From Afipia sp. (GTDB lineage: Bacteria > Pseudomonadota > Alphaproteobacteria > Rhizobiales > Xanthobacteraceae), in contig JAFKEQ010000005.1 of NCBI GenBank assembly GCA_017308575.1, positions 106,093 through 170,092 of the forward strand: a stretch of 64,000 nucleotides of DNA. The letters run 5' to 3'. A model generated the notes under the pieces. The model searched no databases. It was not told the DNA's origin and saw only the letters and a program-made list of their open reading frames with translations. How positions within the stretch are numbered: position 1 is the stretch's first letter; the number at the start of each line of letters is the position of its first letter. The position numbers were made by a program, and so were the translations under genes. Below are positions 35,565 through 44,338 of this stretch, in pieces.

Positions 35565-36074
35565 GTGAACGGCGTGGCAAAGGAAGTCATACGGCCCGGA
35601 AAGGCCGGACCGCAGGGACCGATAGGGCGCCCCGGCCCGCAAGGTCATCCCGGCCGTCCGGGTGCGGAAGGTCCGCGCGGCAAGATGGGTGAAACCGGCA
35701 AGCCAGGTCCACAGGGCAAACGCGGCGAACAAGGACCACAGGGTAAACCCGGCGTGCAGGGTCCGCGCGGCGAGCAAGGACTTCAAGGAAAACAAGGCCC
35801 CGTCGGAGCGCAAGGTCCTCAAGGTGAACAGGGCCCCCCCGGCCGCCTGCCCTCGTTCGAGGAGATTCTGCCATGGCTGGAAACGATCTTCGACGCCTAC
35901 GAAGAACATCGCGAAAAGCGCAAGCGCGAAGCAAAGGAGCGCGAAGAGCAGGAAGCCGCCGAGCGCCATGCCGCTGAACTCGCCGCCCGCGCCCTTGAGG
36001 AGCACGAGGACGACGGCGACGATCATGACAAGAAGGGCAAGAAGAAGCGGAAGAAAGATAAGAACCGGGACTAA
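35565..36074 (+). CDS. Collagen-like Gly-X-Y repeat protein with charged coiled C-terminal tail
   Basis: 169 residues, starting at GTG (35565); a second GTG at 35574 is possible. Residues 12-95 are 28 uninterrupted Gly-X-Y triplets rich in Pro, Gln, Glu, Lys and Arg (GPQGPIGRPGPQGHPGRPG and so on), enough for a collagen triple helix. A short hydrophobic-acidic segment (PSFEEILPWLETIFDAYEE) may act as the trimer-starting domain. A Lys/Glu-rich helix and a Lys/Asp-rich end (KKGKKKRKKDKNRD) follow. There is no signal peptide, which is odd for a surface protein. Function unknown. Confidence 0.82.
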   Translation: MNGVAKEVIRPGKAGPQGPIGRPGPQGHPGRPGAEGPRGKMGETGKPGPQGKRGEQGPQGKPGVQGPRGEQGLQGKQGPVGAQGPQGEQGPPGRLPSFEEILPWLETIFDAYEEHREKRKREAKEREEQEAAERHAAELAARALEEHEDDGDDHDKKGKKKRKKDKNRD

Positions 36075-36096
36075 GGACCGGCCTTATCAAAAGGCA

Positions 36097-36122
36097 AAGG
36101 CCGGATTGCGATCCGGCCTTTT
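36097..36122. terminator. Bidirectional terminator between convergent genes
   Basis: AAGGCCGGAT and ATCCGGCCTT pair perfectly around TGCG. Rightward they are followed by TTG. Leftward the stem is followed by TTTGCCTTTTG. It lies between the collagen-like gene stop (36074) and the livF stop (36195) and can serve both. Confidence 0.75.
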
Positions 36123-36194
36123 GATTTGGATGACGTAAATTTCGGAGTTCTTACAACGGAGGCATACAATCTCCGAGATTGCGAAAAACAGCCC

Positions 36195-36902
36195 CTACAC
36201 CGCAATCGTCTCGACAAGCCGCGCCTTGTCCGCCTCGTTCTTCGCATCACCCGACAGGACGACGGTGCCACGCTCGATGGCATAGAAGCGATCGGACGCG
36301 GCAAGCGCGCCGGTGAGATTCTGCTCAACCAGCAGAACGATGGCGCCGGACGCCTTCATCTCCGCGATAATGGCGAAGATATCCGCCACGATCATCGGCG
36401 CGAGCCCTTCCGTCGGCTCATCGATCAGCGCGATTTTCGGTTTCCCCACCATGACGCGGGCCATGGCCAGCATCTGTTGCTCGCCGCCAGATAATGTCGT
36501 GCCGATCTGCCGCCGCCGCTCCGCAAGGCGCGGCATGCGCTGATAGATCCGGTCGATCTCAGCCTTCTGTTCCGCGCGGGTGCGGCCCGGCCTCTGCATC
36601 AGACCCAGCTTGAGATTTTCCTCGACACTCAGGCCGGGAAATATCCGCCGGTCCTCGGGAACGAAGCCGACGCCGTGATGACAGACCTGGTCCGGCTCCA
36701 GCCCGTCGAGGCGCGCGTCATCCAGCGAAATCGAACCGCCACTGGGCTTCACCCAGCCAGCAATGGTTTTCATCAGCGTGGTCTTGCCGACGCCGTTGCG
36801 GCCGAAGATGCCGACCACCTCACCCGGCGCAGCCTCGATGCTGACGCCCTGGATGACATGGGACAGGCCGTAGTGAACGTGAAGATTGTCGATCTTGAAC
36901 AT
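36195..36902 (-). CDS. livF: LivF-type ABC transporter ATPase
   Basis: Second ATPase of a branched-chain amino acid / carboxylate type importer (HAAT family), 235 residues. Walker A is FGRNGVGKTTLMKTI, the signature LSGGEQQMLAMARVM, Walker B PKIALIDEPTEGLAP. Its start overlaps the livG stop by one base (TGATG). The complex LivFGMHK is complete here. In Rhodopseudomonas relatives many such systems import aromatic acids, and the neighbouring furoate-type genes suggest the same here (inference). Confidence 0.93.
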   Translation of the reverse strand: MFKIDNLHVHYGLSHVIQGVSIEAAPGEVVGIFGRNGVGKTTLMKTIAGWVKPSGGSISLDDARLDGLEPDQVCHHGVGFVPEDRRIFPGLSVEENLKLGLMQRPGRTRAEQKAEIDRIYQRMPRLAERRRQIGTTLSGGEQQMLAMARVMVGKPKIALIDEPTEGLAPMIVADIFAIIAEMKASGAIVLLVEQNLTGALAASDRFYAIERGTVVLSGDAKNEADKARLVETIAV

Positions 36903-37642
36903 CAGGCGTGTCCGAAATAAGCGGCCTGAACCGCAGGATCGGCGCGCACGACCGCCGGCGCGCCCTCCGCGATCTTCTTGCCTTGATGCATCACAACGAT
37001 GTGGTGCGAAATGTCCATCACCACGCCGATATCATGCTCGATCAGCAGAATGGTAACGTCCTTTGCAAGATCGCGGATCAGCTTCGCCGTATCGGCAGTG
37101 TCCGCGTGACTCATGCCCTGCGTCGGCTCGTCGAGCAACAGGATGGAAGGCTCCGCTGCGAGCGCGACCGCGATTTCCAGCCGCCGCTGCTCGCCATGAG
37201 ACAACGCACCGGCCAATTCTCCGACTTTCGACGCCAGTCCGAAGCGCTCGATCAGCGCATCGACACGCGCCAGCGCGCGATGACTTCTGCGAACCGGCAG
37301 CCAGAGACGTGCGCTCGGCTCCAGCCGCTGGGCGGCGAGCCTCAGGTTTTCGAGAACGGTCAGTTCAAAGAATAGATTCGTGATCTGGAACGAACGGCCG
37401 AGGCCCGCGCGCTGCATCAGGTGAGGCTTCGCTCCGGTCCGGTCCATACCGCGCAGCATCACACGGCCGTTGCTCGGGCGGATCAGGCCACTGATAAGAT
37501 TAAACAGCGTGGACTTTCCCGCACCGTTCGGGCCGATCACAGTCGTGATCGCATTCGGCTCGGCCGAGAACGAGACTCCGTTGACCGCATGGATGCCGCC
37601 GAACGACACGCCGAGATCGTGAACGCTAAGAACCGCGGTCAT
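36902..37642 (-). CDS. livG: LivG-type ABC transporter ATPase
   Basis: First ATPase of the same importer, 246 residues. Walker A is IGPNGAGKSTLFNLISG, the signature is ALSHGEQRRLEIAVAL and Walker B ILLLDEPTQGMSH. The C-terminal LivG extension (IAEGAPAVVRADPAVQAAYFG) is present, separating it from LivF. Its ATG overlaps the livM stop by four bases. Confidence 0.93.
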   Translation of the reverse strand: MTAVLSVHDLGVSFGGIHAVNGVSFSAEPNAITTVIGPNGAGKSTLFNLISGLIRPSNGRVMLRGMDRTGAKPHLMQRAGLGRSFQITNLFFELTVLENLRLAAQRLEPSARLWLPVRRSHRALARVDALIERFGLASKVGELAGALSHGEQRRLEIAVALAAEPSILLLDEPTQGMSHADTADTAKLIRDLAKDVTILLIEHDIGVVMDISHHIVVMHQGKKIAEGAPAVVRADPAVQAAYFGHA

Positions 37643-38655
37643 CGGTCACCTCCGCTCAGCATGCGCTCGATCCGGGGCCGCACCAGACCCATCAATCCCT
37701 TGGGGAGGAAGATCACCACCGCCATGAACAGAAGACCGATCACGATCAGATGATGCTCGGTCATCGAGCCGACCACCGATTTGAGCACCGTCAAAATGAC
37801 GCTGCCATAGAGTGCGCCCGCAAGCGTGCCGACACCGCCCGTCACAACAGTGATAACAGCATTGCCGGAGGTCGCGAAGAACAGCAGTTCAGGCGACACG
37901 AAACCACGCAGCATCGGATAAAGCGCACCGGACAGCGCCGCAACGACACCGGCGAGTACATAAGCCGCCAGACGCGCATTCCATGTCGAATAACCCAGAA
38001 ACGGCACGCGGCGCTCATTTGCCCGCAACGCCACAAGGATGCGGCCGAACGGCGTGTCCAGAATATAGGCGCTGATCAGATACAGGATCACGATGAACGC
38101 CAGAGTAAAGATAAAGAAGGGCGCCGGCGAACTGGACATAAACGTGCCGAAGCCGAGATTGATCGGCACGATCGGAATGCCAATCAGACCGTCCGATGCA
38201 CCGATCGCGCGCGTGTTATAAACGGCGCGCGCAGCAACCTGCGCAAGACCGAATGTAACCAGAGCAAAGTAGACGCCGCGCACGCGGTTTGCGACCATTC
38301 CGGCCAGCAGGCTGACCACGAAAGACGCCACTAGCACCGCGCCCATCGCCAGCCAGAATGACGGCACCTCTTTCAGCACAAGCGCGGAAATATACGCACC
38401 CATTCCGAAGTACAGCGCTTGCCCCAGCGACAGCAGGCCGGTGTAACCGAGAAGAATATCGACGGAGAGCGCGAGGCCAGCGAAGATCAACGCTTCCGTG
38501 GCCAGCCGAAGGAAGAACGTATCCTGATTTGCCGCACCGATGGCGGCGCAGATCAAACCGAGGACAACGAAGATCGCCACAAGAACGTGGCTTGCGCGCA
38601 TGGCGAGGCCGAGCCGGTCCACAGGCTTCTGTGATCGCGAAGACATATCAGCCAT
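37639..38655 (-). CDS. livM: LivM-type ABC transporter permease
   Basis: 338-residue inner-membrane permease with about eight to nine helices and the LivM segments SVDILLGYTGLLSLGQALYF (GxxSLGQ, the membrane motif) and LALRANERRVPFLGYST, the ATPase-coupling loop. The start at 38655 (MADMSSRSQ) overlaps the livH stop by eight bases. A longer frame to 38694 is open, but it would overlap livH more deeply and has no better ribosome site. Confidence 0.93.
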   Translation of the reverse strand: MADMSSRSQKPVDRLGLAMRASHVLVAIFVVLGLICAAIGAANQDTFFLRLATEALIFAGLALSVDILLGYTGLLSLGQALYFGMGAYISALVLKEVPSFWLAMGAVLVASFVVSLLAGMVANRVRGVYFALVTFGLAQVAARAVYNTRAIGASDGLIGIPIVPINLGFGTFMSSSPAPFFIFTLAFIVILYLISAYILDTPFGRILVALRANERRVPFLGYSTWNARLAAYVLAGVVAALSGALYPMLRGFVSPELLFFATSGNAVITVVTGGVGTLAGALYGSVILTVLKSVVGSMTEHHLIVIGLLFMAVVIFLPKGLMGLVRPRIERMLSGGDR

Positions 38656-39541
38656 GGCCCAGCCGTCCAAACAGACCCTGCGGGCGAACCACAAGCATCA
38701 CCACCATGATTCCAAACAGAATCGGATCGCTCCAGACCGGCGGAACGATCAGGCTTGATATGGCCTGGATCTGGGTGAGCAGCAGGCCCGCGACCACGGC
38801 ACCGGCGATGGAGCCCATGCCGCCGACGATCACCACCGTGAATGCGAGAAAGATGAAGTCGCGTCCCATGGTCGGAAAGACGGAGTAGATCGGCGCGAGC
38901 AAAACACCTGCAAGTCCGGCCAGTGCGACGCCGAACGCAAAGGTCCAGGCGAACACCCGCTTCACCGGCACGCCGAGCGACGCGGCCATATTGGAATCGA
39001 AAGCCGCTGCCCGCACCAGAGAGCCGAGAGTCGTCTTGTTGATGATCAGCGCGACGGCAATAACGATAGCCGCCCCGATTACAATCAGGAACAGGCGGTA
39101 GGACGGCAGCAGCACACCCATGAGTTCGACCGCGCCCGAGATCGGCGTCGGCGGGCGCTGGGTGTTTGCGCCGAAGATGATCTTGAGAGCTTCCTCGATG
39201 ACGAGGCCGAGGCCGAATGTCAGCAGAAGCGTCGTGACGTGACGGTCCGGCAAATTAAACACGCGCTGGATCAACCCGCGTTCCACCGCATATCCCACCG
39301 GCAACATCACCAGCGGGACGATCACGAGCAGAATCCAGAAGCTGATACCGGACGCACCAAGTGCCAACGCGAGATAAGCACCCACGGCATAGAATTCGCC
39401 GTGCGCCATGTTGATCACGTCCAGCAGGCCAAAGATGATGGTCAAGCCAAGCGCGACGAGCACCACCGCGACGCCAAGCGCGAGGCCCGTGATCATCTGC
39501 GGCGCCAGCACGAACTGGATATAGTCAGTTATTCCGCCCAT
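38648..39541 (-). CDS. livH: LivH-type ABC transporter permease
   Basis: 297-residue permease, the second membrane subunit of the importer. It shows LLDVINMAHGEFYAVGAYLA (the conserved N-M-A-H-G motif), RHVTTLLLTFGLGLVIEEAL, VRAAAFDSNMAASLGVPV (the coupling loop), and a GGMGSIAGAVVAGLL segment. It lies 97 bases downstream of the binding-protein gene, a gap with no clear terminator, so one transcript is likely. Confidence 0.93.
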   Translation of the reverse strand: MGGITDYIQFVLAPQMITGLALGVAVVLVALGLTIIFGLLDVINMAHGEFYAVGAYLALALGASGISFWILLVIVPLVMLPVGYAVERGLIQRVFNLPDRHVTTLLLTFGLGLVIEEALKIIFGANTQRPPTPISGAVELMGVLLPSYRLFLIVIGAAIVIAVALIINKTTLGSLVRAAAFDSNMAASLGVPVKRVFAWTFAFGVALAGLAGVLLAPIYSVFPTMGRDFIFLAFTVVIVGGMGSIAGAVVAGLLLTQIQAISSLIVPPVWSDPILFGIMVVMLVVRPQGLFGRLGHG

Positions 39542-39638
39542 CAGCCTTCACCATCATGGACACGATCACTCCGGCGGCCGCATGTCGGCGATGCTTGCAT
39601 CGCGGTCACGCACGCCGCAGGAGATTTTGTTACCGAAA

Positions 39639-40811
39639 TCAGAAGCGCTTGCACTCGTCGGGGCCGATTGCCTCTTCGCCGCCGACCTTGTCGACGATCT
39701 TGAACTGACCGGCATTCACGCGCACCACGTACATCGGCTGGATCGCCTGATGATCGCCGCCGCGCATGGTCTTCCGGCCCTGAGGCGTATCCCACTGAAG
39801 GTCAGCCATCGCCGAACGCACCTTGTCTGTCTCGGTCGACTTCGCCTTCTCGACTGCAGCCTTATAGAAGTAGATCAGGCCATAGCTGTCTGCGCCGTAC
39901 AGGTCAGGATCGGCCTTGTTGGCGGCCTTGAAGGCCTCCACGAATTTCTTGTTCTCAGGCGAGTCGATCTGGGTCGAGTAGCCGACGCCCGTTCCGAAAC
40001 CGTCGGCGGCAGCACCGATGGCGCCGATGTTCTGCGAGGTCACCGTACCGGACGCGCCGACCACGAGCAGATTTCCGAGCAGGCCGAAATCCTGCATCTG
40101 GGTCAGCAGGCGCACGGTGTCGTTACCGGCCACCGACGTGTAGAGCACTTCCGGCTTGGCCTGACGAAGCTGGCCGAAATACTGCGTGTAATCCTTGCTA
40201 TCGAGCGGCGCGAAAACCTCGCCGGCCGACGTTGCGCCGAGCCCTTCGACAGTCTTCTTGAAGGTGGCCACGGTGGAGCGGCCCATCTCATAATCCGGGC
40301 CGAGGAAATAGACGCGCGCCTTCGGCTTCTGCTTGGCGACCCAGGCGGCCAACGCAGTCGACTGCTGACCCGCGCGGGCATTCACACGAAACACGTTGGG
40401 AGAGCACTTGTCGGTCGTGATCGAGTCGGCGAACGAAACGGTTGTCGCAATGAGCTTGCCCGCGCGCTCGGCAGTCTGACCGACCGCGAGGGTCGAGCCG
40501 GAATTGACGGTTCCGGTCAGGAAGTCGACCTTCTGCACTTCGAACAGTTTCTCAGCCTTTTGAACAGCAACCGAGGGGTTGGCTTCTTCGTCTTCGAAAA
40601 TCAACTGAATCTGGCGGCCGTTGATACCACCCGCCGCGTTGACTTCCTTGGTCGCGAGTTCGAGACCCCAACGAACCTGCTGGCCGATCGGCGCATACGT
40701 GCCGGACAGCGGCGTGACGACGCCGATCTTGATCGGCTCCTGGGCAACAGCCGCAGTGGTAATCGCAGTTGCCGCAAGTAGGCCTGCAACGAGAGCGGTG
40801 GATTTCGTCAT
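39639..40811 (-). CDS. livK: LivK-type periplasmic substrate-binding protein
   Basis: 390-residue binding protein (Peripl_BP_6 fold). The start at 40811 is supported by GAGGGGAAG eight bases before it and a clean signal peptide (LVAGLLAATAITTAAVAQEP). The mature part opens IKIGVVTPLSGTYAPIGQQ and has FEDEEANPSVAVQKAEKLFE and SADSYGLIYFYKAAVEKAK. A longer open frame to 41024 is not coding-like. It is the first gene of the livKHMGF unit. Substrate unknown; an aromatic or furan acid is suggested by the next operon and the shared upstream motif. Confidence 0.92.
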   Translation of the reverse strand: MTKSTALVAGLLAATAITTAAVAQEPIKIGVVTPLSGTYAPIGQQVRWGLELATKEVNAAGGINGRQIQLIFEDEEANPSVAVQKAEKLFEVQKVDFLTGTVNSGSTLAVGQTAERAGKLIATTVSFADSITTDKCSPNVFRVNARAGQQSTALAAWVAKQKPKARVYFLGPDYEMGRSTVATFKKTVEGLGATSAGEVFAPLDSKDYTQYFGQLRQAKPEVLYTSVAGNDTVRLLTQMQDFGLLGNLLVVGASGTVTSQNIGAIGAAADGFGTGVGYSTQIDSPENKKFVEAFKAANKADPDLYGADSYGLIYFYKAAVEKAKSTETDKVRSAMADLQWDTPQGRKTMRGGDHQAIQPMYVVRVNAGQFKIVDKVGGEEAIGPDECKRF

Positions 40812-41031
40812 GGCACTTCCCCTCAAGGATCTGGTCCACCCCGACGGGCGGCGACTTGTTGAATTCGTCTCTCCCTCGCAGGATCGACCGCAATTGTGTC
40901 TCGGCTGGATAAACGCGCCCCGCAGGCAAGCGCGGATTTGGCGTCTCCCAGTGTATCGCCTGCTCTTGGTGACAGGTTTTCGAGCCTTGTCGGGGATAAC
41001 TGCGACACCGGCTATACCGGGCACTCTTAAA

Positions 41032-41052
41032 ACTTACCAACCCGTCTCATTT
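41032..41052. promoter_or_regulatory. Shared 21-bp motif upstream of livK (copy 1)
   Basis: ACTTACCAACCCGTCTCATT plus one more T, matching the copy at 48227-48247 in 19 of 21 positions (only the central two bases differ). It lies 221-241 bases upstream of the livK start. It is a candidate activator site for the AraC- or LysR-type regulator of the locus. Confidence 0.55.
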
Positions 41053-41357
41053 CCCATGCTGCATCGCGATATCGCAACGACATGGGCAACTGTGCGGAAG
41101 GTCATGTTCAAGCTTAGATAAAGCCCATTTCTTCGGTACTGGGCGCTGCCTTTCGTCTTTATTCAACTTGCCCGATAAGCGTCCCCACTGCTCTGAGCGG
41201 GAAATGATCGGTATCGAGCCTGCCTTCGATTTAGTTGCCACCTCAACTTTCTACTGTCAATATTGTTTTGAGTAACGCATTCCAGCGAACGCGACCGGTA
41301 GCGCAATCCTTCCGGAGCTTTTGAGATGGGCGTCTGAGCACAGCCCTGAATCAATTC

Positions 41358-41401
41358 GGGGCATGTAACAGCCGCCTTGTAGCGATACTGACACATGCCC
41401 C
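41358..41401 (-). other. Inverted repeat downstream of the hmf-like operon
   Basis: GGGGCATGT (41358-41366) and ACATGCCCC (41393-41401) are a perfect nine-base pair stem with a 26-base loop, 34 bases after the crotonase stop. There is no T-run, so it may protect the mRNA end or bind a protein rather than end transcription. Confidence 0.35.
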
Positions 41402-41434
41402 GATATAGGCTCTTTGACGAAAGAACTTTTCCGA

Positions 41435-42241
41435 TCAGCGGCCGATGAACTTTGGCGGCCGCTTCTGGTCGAATGCCTCAACGCCTTCCTTGAAGTCTTC
41501 CGACTGGCGCAGGCGGCTATAGCAATGACCTTCAAGCTCGATGGCGATAGCGAGCGTCGAATCCTCGGTATCGTTCAGCAGCTTCTTGGCCGTCCGCTGG
41601 GCCAGCGGCGAGAAGGTGCGCAGTTCATCCACCAGCTTGTCGGTCGCCTTCTCCAGATCGGCATCCGCCACGCATTCGGTAGCAAGGCCCCACTCAAGCG
41701 CCTGCTTGCCCGAAATACGCTTGGAGCGCATCACAATGTCCTTGGTGCGGGTGATGCCGACCATCTTCTGCAGACGGGCCGAACCGCCAGAACCCGGAAT
41801 CTGGCCGAGCTTCTGTTCCGGCAACGCATAAAGCGTGGTTTCGGAAGCAATGCGGAAGTCGCAGGCCAGCGACAGCTCGAAGCCGACGCCGAAGCAATAG
41901 CCGCGGTTGGCGACGATCACCGGCTTGGCGCAGCGCGCCGGGGCCGCAATGTTCCACGCAAGTTTGGAGACGTGCTCTGGAGTTGCAGCCAGGAAGCCCG
42001 CAATGTTGCCGCCGCTCGAGAAGTGCTCGCCGACCGCGCGCACGACGATGACACGAACGCGTGCATCTTCATCCAGCGTCTCGAATACGAGGCGAAGCTG
42101 GTCGCGCTGCGGCATGCTGACGATGTTGAACGGAGGACGGTTGAGAACGATGTCGGCGCGCTCGCGGGCTTCATCGATCTCGACCTGGAATCCGTCGAGC
42201 TTGGCGAGCCGCGGATCGGCAAACGTATAAGAAGAGGCCAT
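41435..42241 (-). CDS. hmfE: Enoyl-CoA hydratase/isomerase family protein, HmfE-like (candidate 2-oxoglutaroyl-CoA hydrolase)
   Basis: 268-residue crotonase-fold protein. The oxyanion-hole segments are HFSSGGNIAGFL and RGYCFGVGFELSLACDFRIA. The catalytic region is LPEQKLGQIPGSGGSARL. As last gene of an operon with aryl-CoA ligase and a three-part molybdenum hydroxylase, it fits HmfE of 2-furoate degradation. HmfE hydrolyses or hydrates the ring-opened CoA ester to yield 2-oxoglutarate. On sequence alone it could be an ordinary enoyl-CoA hydratase; the specific role rests on context. Confidence 0.78.
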   Translation of the reverse strand: MASSYTFADPRLAKLDGFQVEIDEARERADIVLNRPPFNIVSMPQRDQLRLVFETLDEDARVRVIVVRAVGEHFSSGGNIAGFLAATPEHVSKLAWNIAAPARCAKPVIVANRGYCFGVGFELSLACDFRIASETTLYALPEQKLGQIPGSGGSARLQKMVGITRTKDIVMRSKRISGKQALEWGLATECVADADLEKATDKLVDELRTFSPLAQRTAKKLLNDTEDSTLAIAIELEGHCYSRLRQSEDFKEGVEAFDQKRPPKFIGR

Positions 42242-42273
42242 CTTGATCTTTTCCTTTTGTCTGGATTCGGATG

Positions 42274-43824
42274 TTAGGTGCTGGACGTTGGAGATGATTG
42301 TTCAAGGGTATATTCGCCGGCGACAAGCAGCCGCCGCAGCAGCTTCCCGACGGGTGATTTCGGAATCTCATCGACGAAGATGATCCGGCGTGGACGCTTG
42401 AAGTTCGCCAGACCCGACGTCTGACAGAACTGTTCAAGTTCCTTTTCGGAAACCTGCGTGTTGCGCTTGACGAATGCGGCGACGATCTTGCCCCATTTCT
42501 CGTCCGGCAGACCGACCACCGCAACCTCGGACACGCTGGGATGCAGCGACAGACAGCTCTCAATCTCAACCGGCGAGACGTTCTCACCGCCGGTAATGAT
42601 CATGTCATCCACGCGTCCGGTCACGAACAGATCGCCATCGTCATCCATGTAACCGGTATCGCCCGTAAGATACCATCCATCGCGCAAGGACCTCGCATCG
42701 GCATCCGGACGCTTCCAGTATCCCTCGAAGGCTTCATCGCTCGCGAGCAAGGCCGCGATCTCGCCCTCCTCGTTCGGATCAGCCAGATCATTCACGGATT
42801 TGGCGCTCAGCTTGAGCACACGGATATGCTGATTGATCCCGGCCTTGCCGGCAGATCCCGGCTTGGCCGCAGGGTTCTGATCGATGGTAAAGGTGTAGAC
42901 CTCCGAACTGCCGTAGTGGTTCACGAACAGATCGGGCTTGAACTCCTCGTTGAGCTTTTTCAGCAAGCCGTCGGTCATCGAGGCGCCGGCAAAGCCGATC
43001 TTGCGCACGCTTGAGATTTTAGACCGTTCGTAGGCCGCGTGATGTACGAGGTCATGATACAGCGTCGGCACCAGATAAAGATTGTCGATCTTCTCCCGCT
43101 TGATCAGCGAAAGAGCCTGCTCCGGATCGTACTTCGGCAGACACACGAATGTGCCGCCGATCAAGGACATCGCAATCAGCGAGCGAACGCCCATGGTGTG
43201 ATACAGCGGCATGACGCCCAGAGTCCGCTCATTGCGCTTGTACAGATTCTGCGCCACATGCGCGACACCGGCTGCGCGTTCAGCCCGGTGACGCCGCGGC
43301 ACACCCTTTGGCTTGGACGTCGTGCCGGAGGTATAAAGCATGATCGACCATGCATCGGCGCTGACACGCGGCGTCGCATTAGGCGCGGCTTCGGCGATCA
43401 TGGATTCGAATGTGATCGACCTGATTTTTGGTCCGATCTCATCAACCGCGATCGAAATGAGTCCCTGGGCAAGCGTCGATTCTTCGACAGCCTGCAGCGA
43501 AACATTCTGATAAACCACGGCCGACGACAGCGAGTTCTCCAGACAGAAATCCAGTTCGTCTGCCTTTGCCCGCCAGTTGATCGGCGTGATGACCAGTCCC
43601 GCGAACTGGCATGCCCAGTGGATGGTCGCCGCTTCCCACCTGTTCTGCAGCACGGTGGTGATGTGGTCGCCCGGCTTCAGCCCAAGACGGTCGAACGCAG
43701 CCACCACGGATGAAATCTTGCTGTACCACTCACGGTAAGTCAGGCGCACATCGCCGTCGACAATCGCCAGCGCGCCAGGATCCCGCGCGACGCTTGCAAC
43801 GAAACTTGTTCCCAGATCAAACAT
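42274..43824 (-). CDS. hmfD: Aryl/furoyl-CoA ligase, HmfD-like AMP-dependent synthetase
   Basis: Activates a carboxylic acid (2-furoate or a benzoate-like acid) to its CoA ester with ATP. The 516-residue product starts at 43824 (MFDLGTSFVASVARDPG), overlapping the 2Fe-2S subunit gene by eight bases; the longer frame is not family-like. The adenylation motifs are IMLYTSGTTSKPKGVP, GWYLTGDTGYMDDDG and DMIITGGENVSPVEIE. The catalytic lysine is in IPKSPVGKLLRRLL. The assignment to furoate comes from the gene neighbours. Confidence 0.8.
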   Translation of the reverse strand: MFDLGTSFVASVARDPGALAIVDGDVRLTYREWYSKISSVVAAFDRLGLKPGDHITTVLQNRWEAATIHWACQFAGLVITPINWRAKADELDFCLENSLSSAVVYQNVSLQAVEESTLAQGLISIAVDEIGPKIRSITFESMIAEAAPNATPRVSADAWSIMLYTSGTTSKPKGVPRRHRAERAAGVAHVAQNLYKRNERTLGVMPLYHTMGVRSLIAMSLIGGTFVCLPKYDPEQALSLIKREKIDNLYLVPTLYHDLVHHAAYERSKISSVRKIGFAGASMTDGLLKKLNEEFKPDLFVNHYGSSEVYTFTIDQNPAAKPGSAGKAGINQHIRVLKLSAKSVNDLADPNEEGEIAALLASDEAFEGYWKRPDADARSLRDGWYLTGDTGYMDDDGDLFVTGRVDDMIITGGENVSPVEIESCLSLHPSVSEVAVVGLPDEKWGKIVAAFVKRNTQVSEKELEQFCQTSGLANFKRPRRIIFVDEIPKSPVGKLLRRLLVAGEYTLEQSSPTSST

Positions 43825-44338
43825 CGGCCTTCTCACTGTTTTTAATTCCCGCAAGTTCTTCTGCAGCTTCGAGCGCAGCTTTGACGATCGGCGTATAGCC
43901 GGTGCATCGGCAAAGATGGCCACTCAGAAGATCGCGAATATCATGTTCCGTTGGGGTTGGATTCTGCCGCAGATAACTGTCGAGCGACATCAGGATGCCC
44001 GCTGTGCAGAACCCGCATTGAAGCGCATGGTTGCGCCGGAATGCGGCCTGCAACACACCGAGGCGGTCATTCGATATCGCCAGCCCTTCGACGGTGCGGA
44101 TGTCGCAACCATCCACCTGCACCGCGAGCGTGAGGCATGCTCGCGCCAGATTGCCATCGACGGTCACCGTGCAGGCGCCGCAGACGCCGTGTTCGCAGCC
44201 GACATGCGTCCCGGTCGCGCCGATGCGATGGCGCAGAAAGTCCGTCAACAGCATCCGCGGCTCGGCTTCCTCCCGAACGGCTTTTCCATTCAGGGTGAAG
44301 CTCACCGTATGACGGCTTGATTTATCAAGGCGCTTCAC
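43817..44338 (-). CDS. hmfC: Molybdenum hydroxylase 2Fe-2S subunit (HmfC / CoxS-like)
   Basis: Electron-transfer subunit of a xanthine oxidase family enzyme, 173 residues. The plant-type ferredoxin cluster motif is HVGCEHGVCGACTVTVDG. The second cluster motif is ALQCGFCTAGILMS followed by HLCRCTGYTPIV. Both [2Fe-2S] centres are intact. It overlaps the FAD subunit stop by four bases. In the furoate pathway this is the small subunit of 2-furoyl-CoA dehydrogenase. Confidence 0.88.
   Translation of the reverse strand: MKRLDKSSRHTVSFTLNGKAVREEAEPRMLLTDFLRHRIGATGTHVGCEHGVCGACTVTVDGNLARACLTLAVQVDGCDIRTVEGLAISNDRLGVLQAAFRRNHALQCGFCTAGILMSLDSYLRQNPTPTEHDIRDLLSGHLCRCTGYTPIVKAALEAAEELAGIKNSEKADV

Larger units (their letters stand above)
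40812..41434. other. Long intergenic region between the importer and the furoate-type operon
   Basis: 623 bases without a credible gene. It holds the leftward promoter of livK, the 21-bp motif at 41032-41052 that recurs upstream of the molybdenum hydroxylase gene, and an inverted repeat at 41358-41401 close to the end of the upstream operon. The remainder shows no structure I can name. Confidence 0.6.

Noticed and set aside
35640..35850. Gly-X-Y coding region as a non-coding tandem repeat
   Set aside because: DNA units vary while the Gly at every third residue is kept, so selection acts on the protein.
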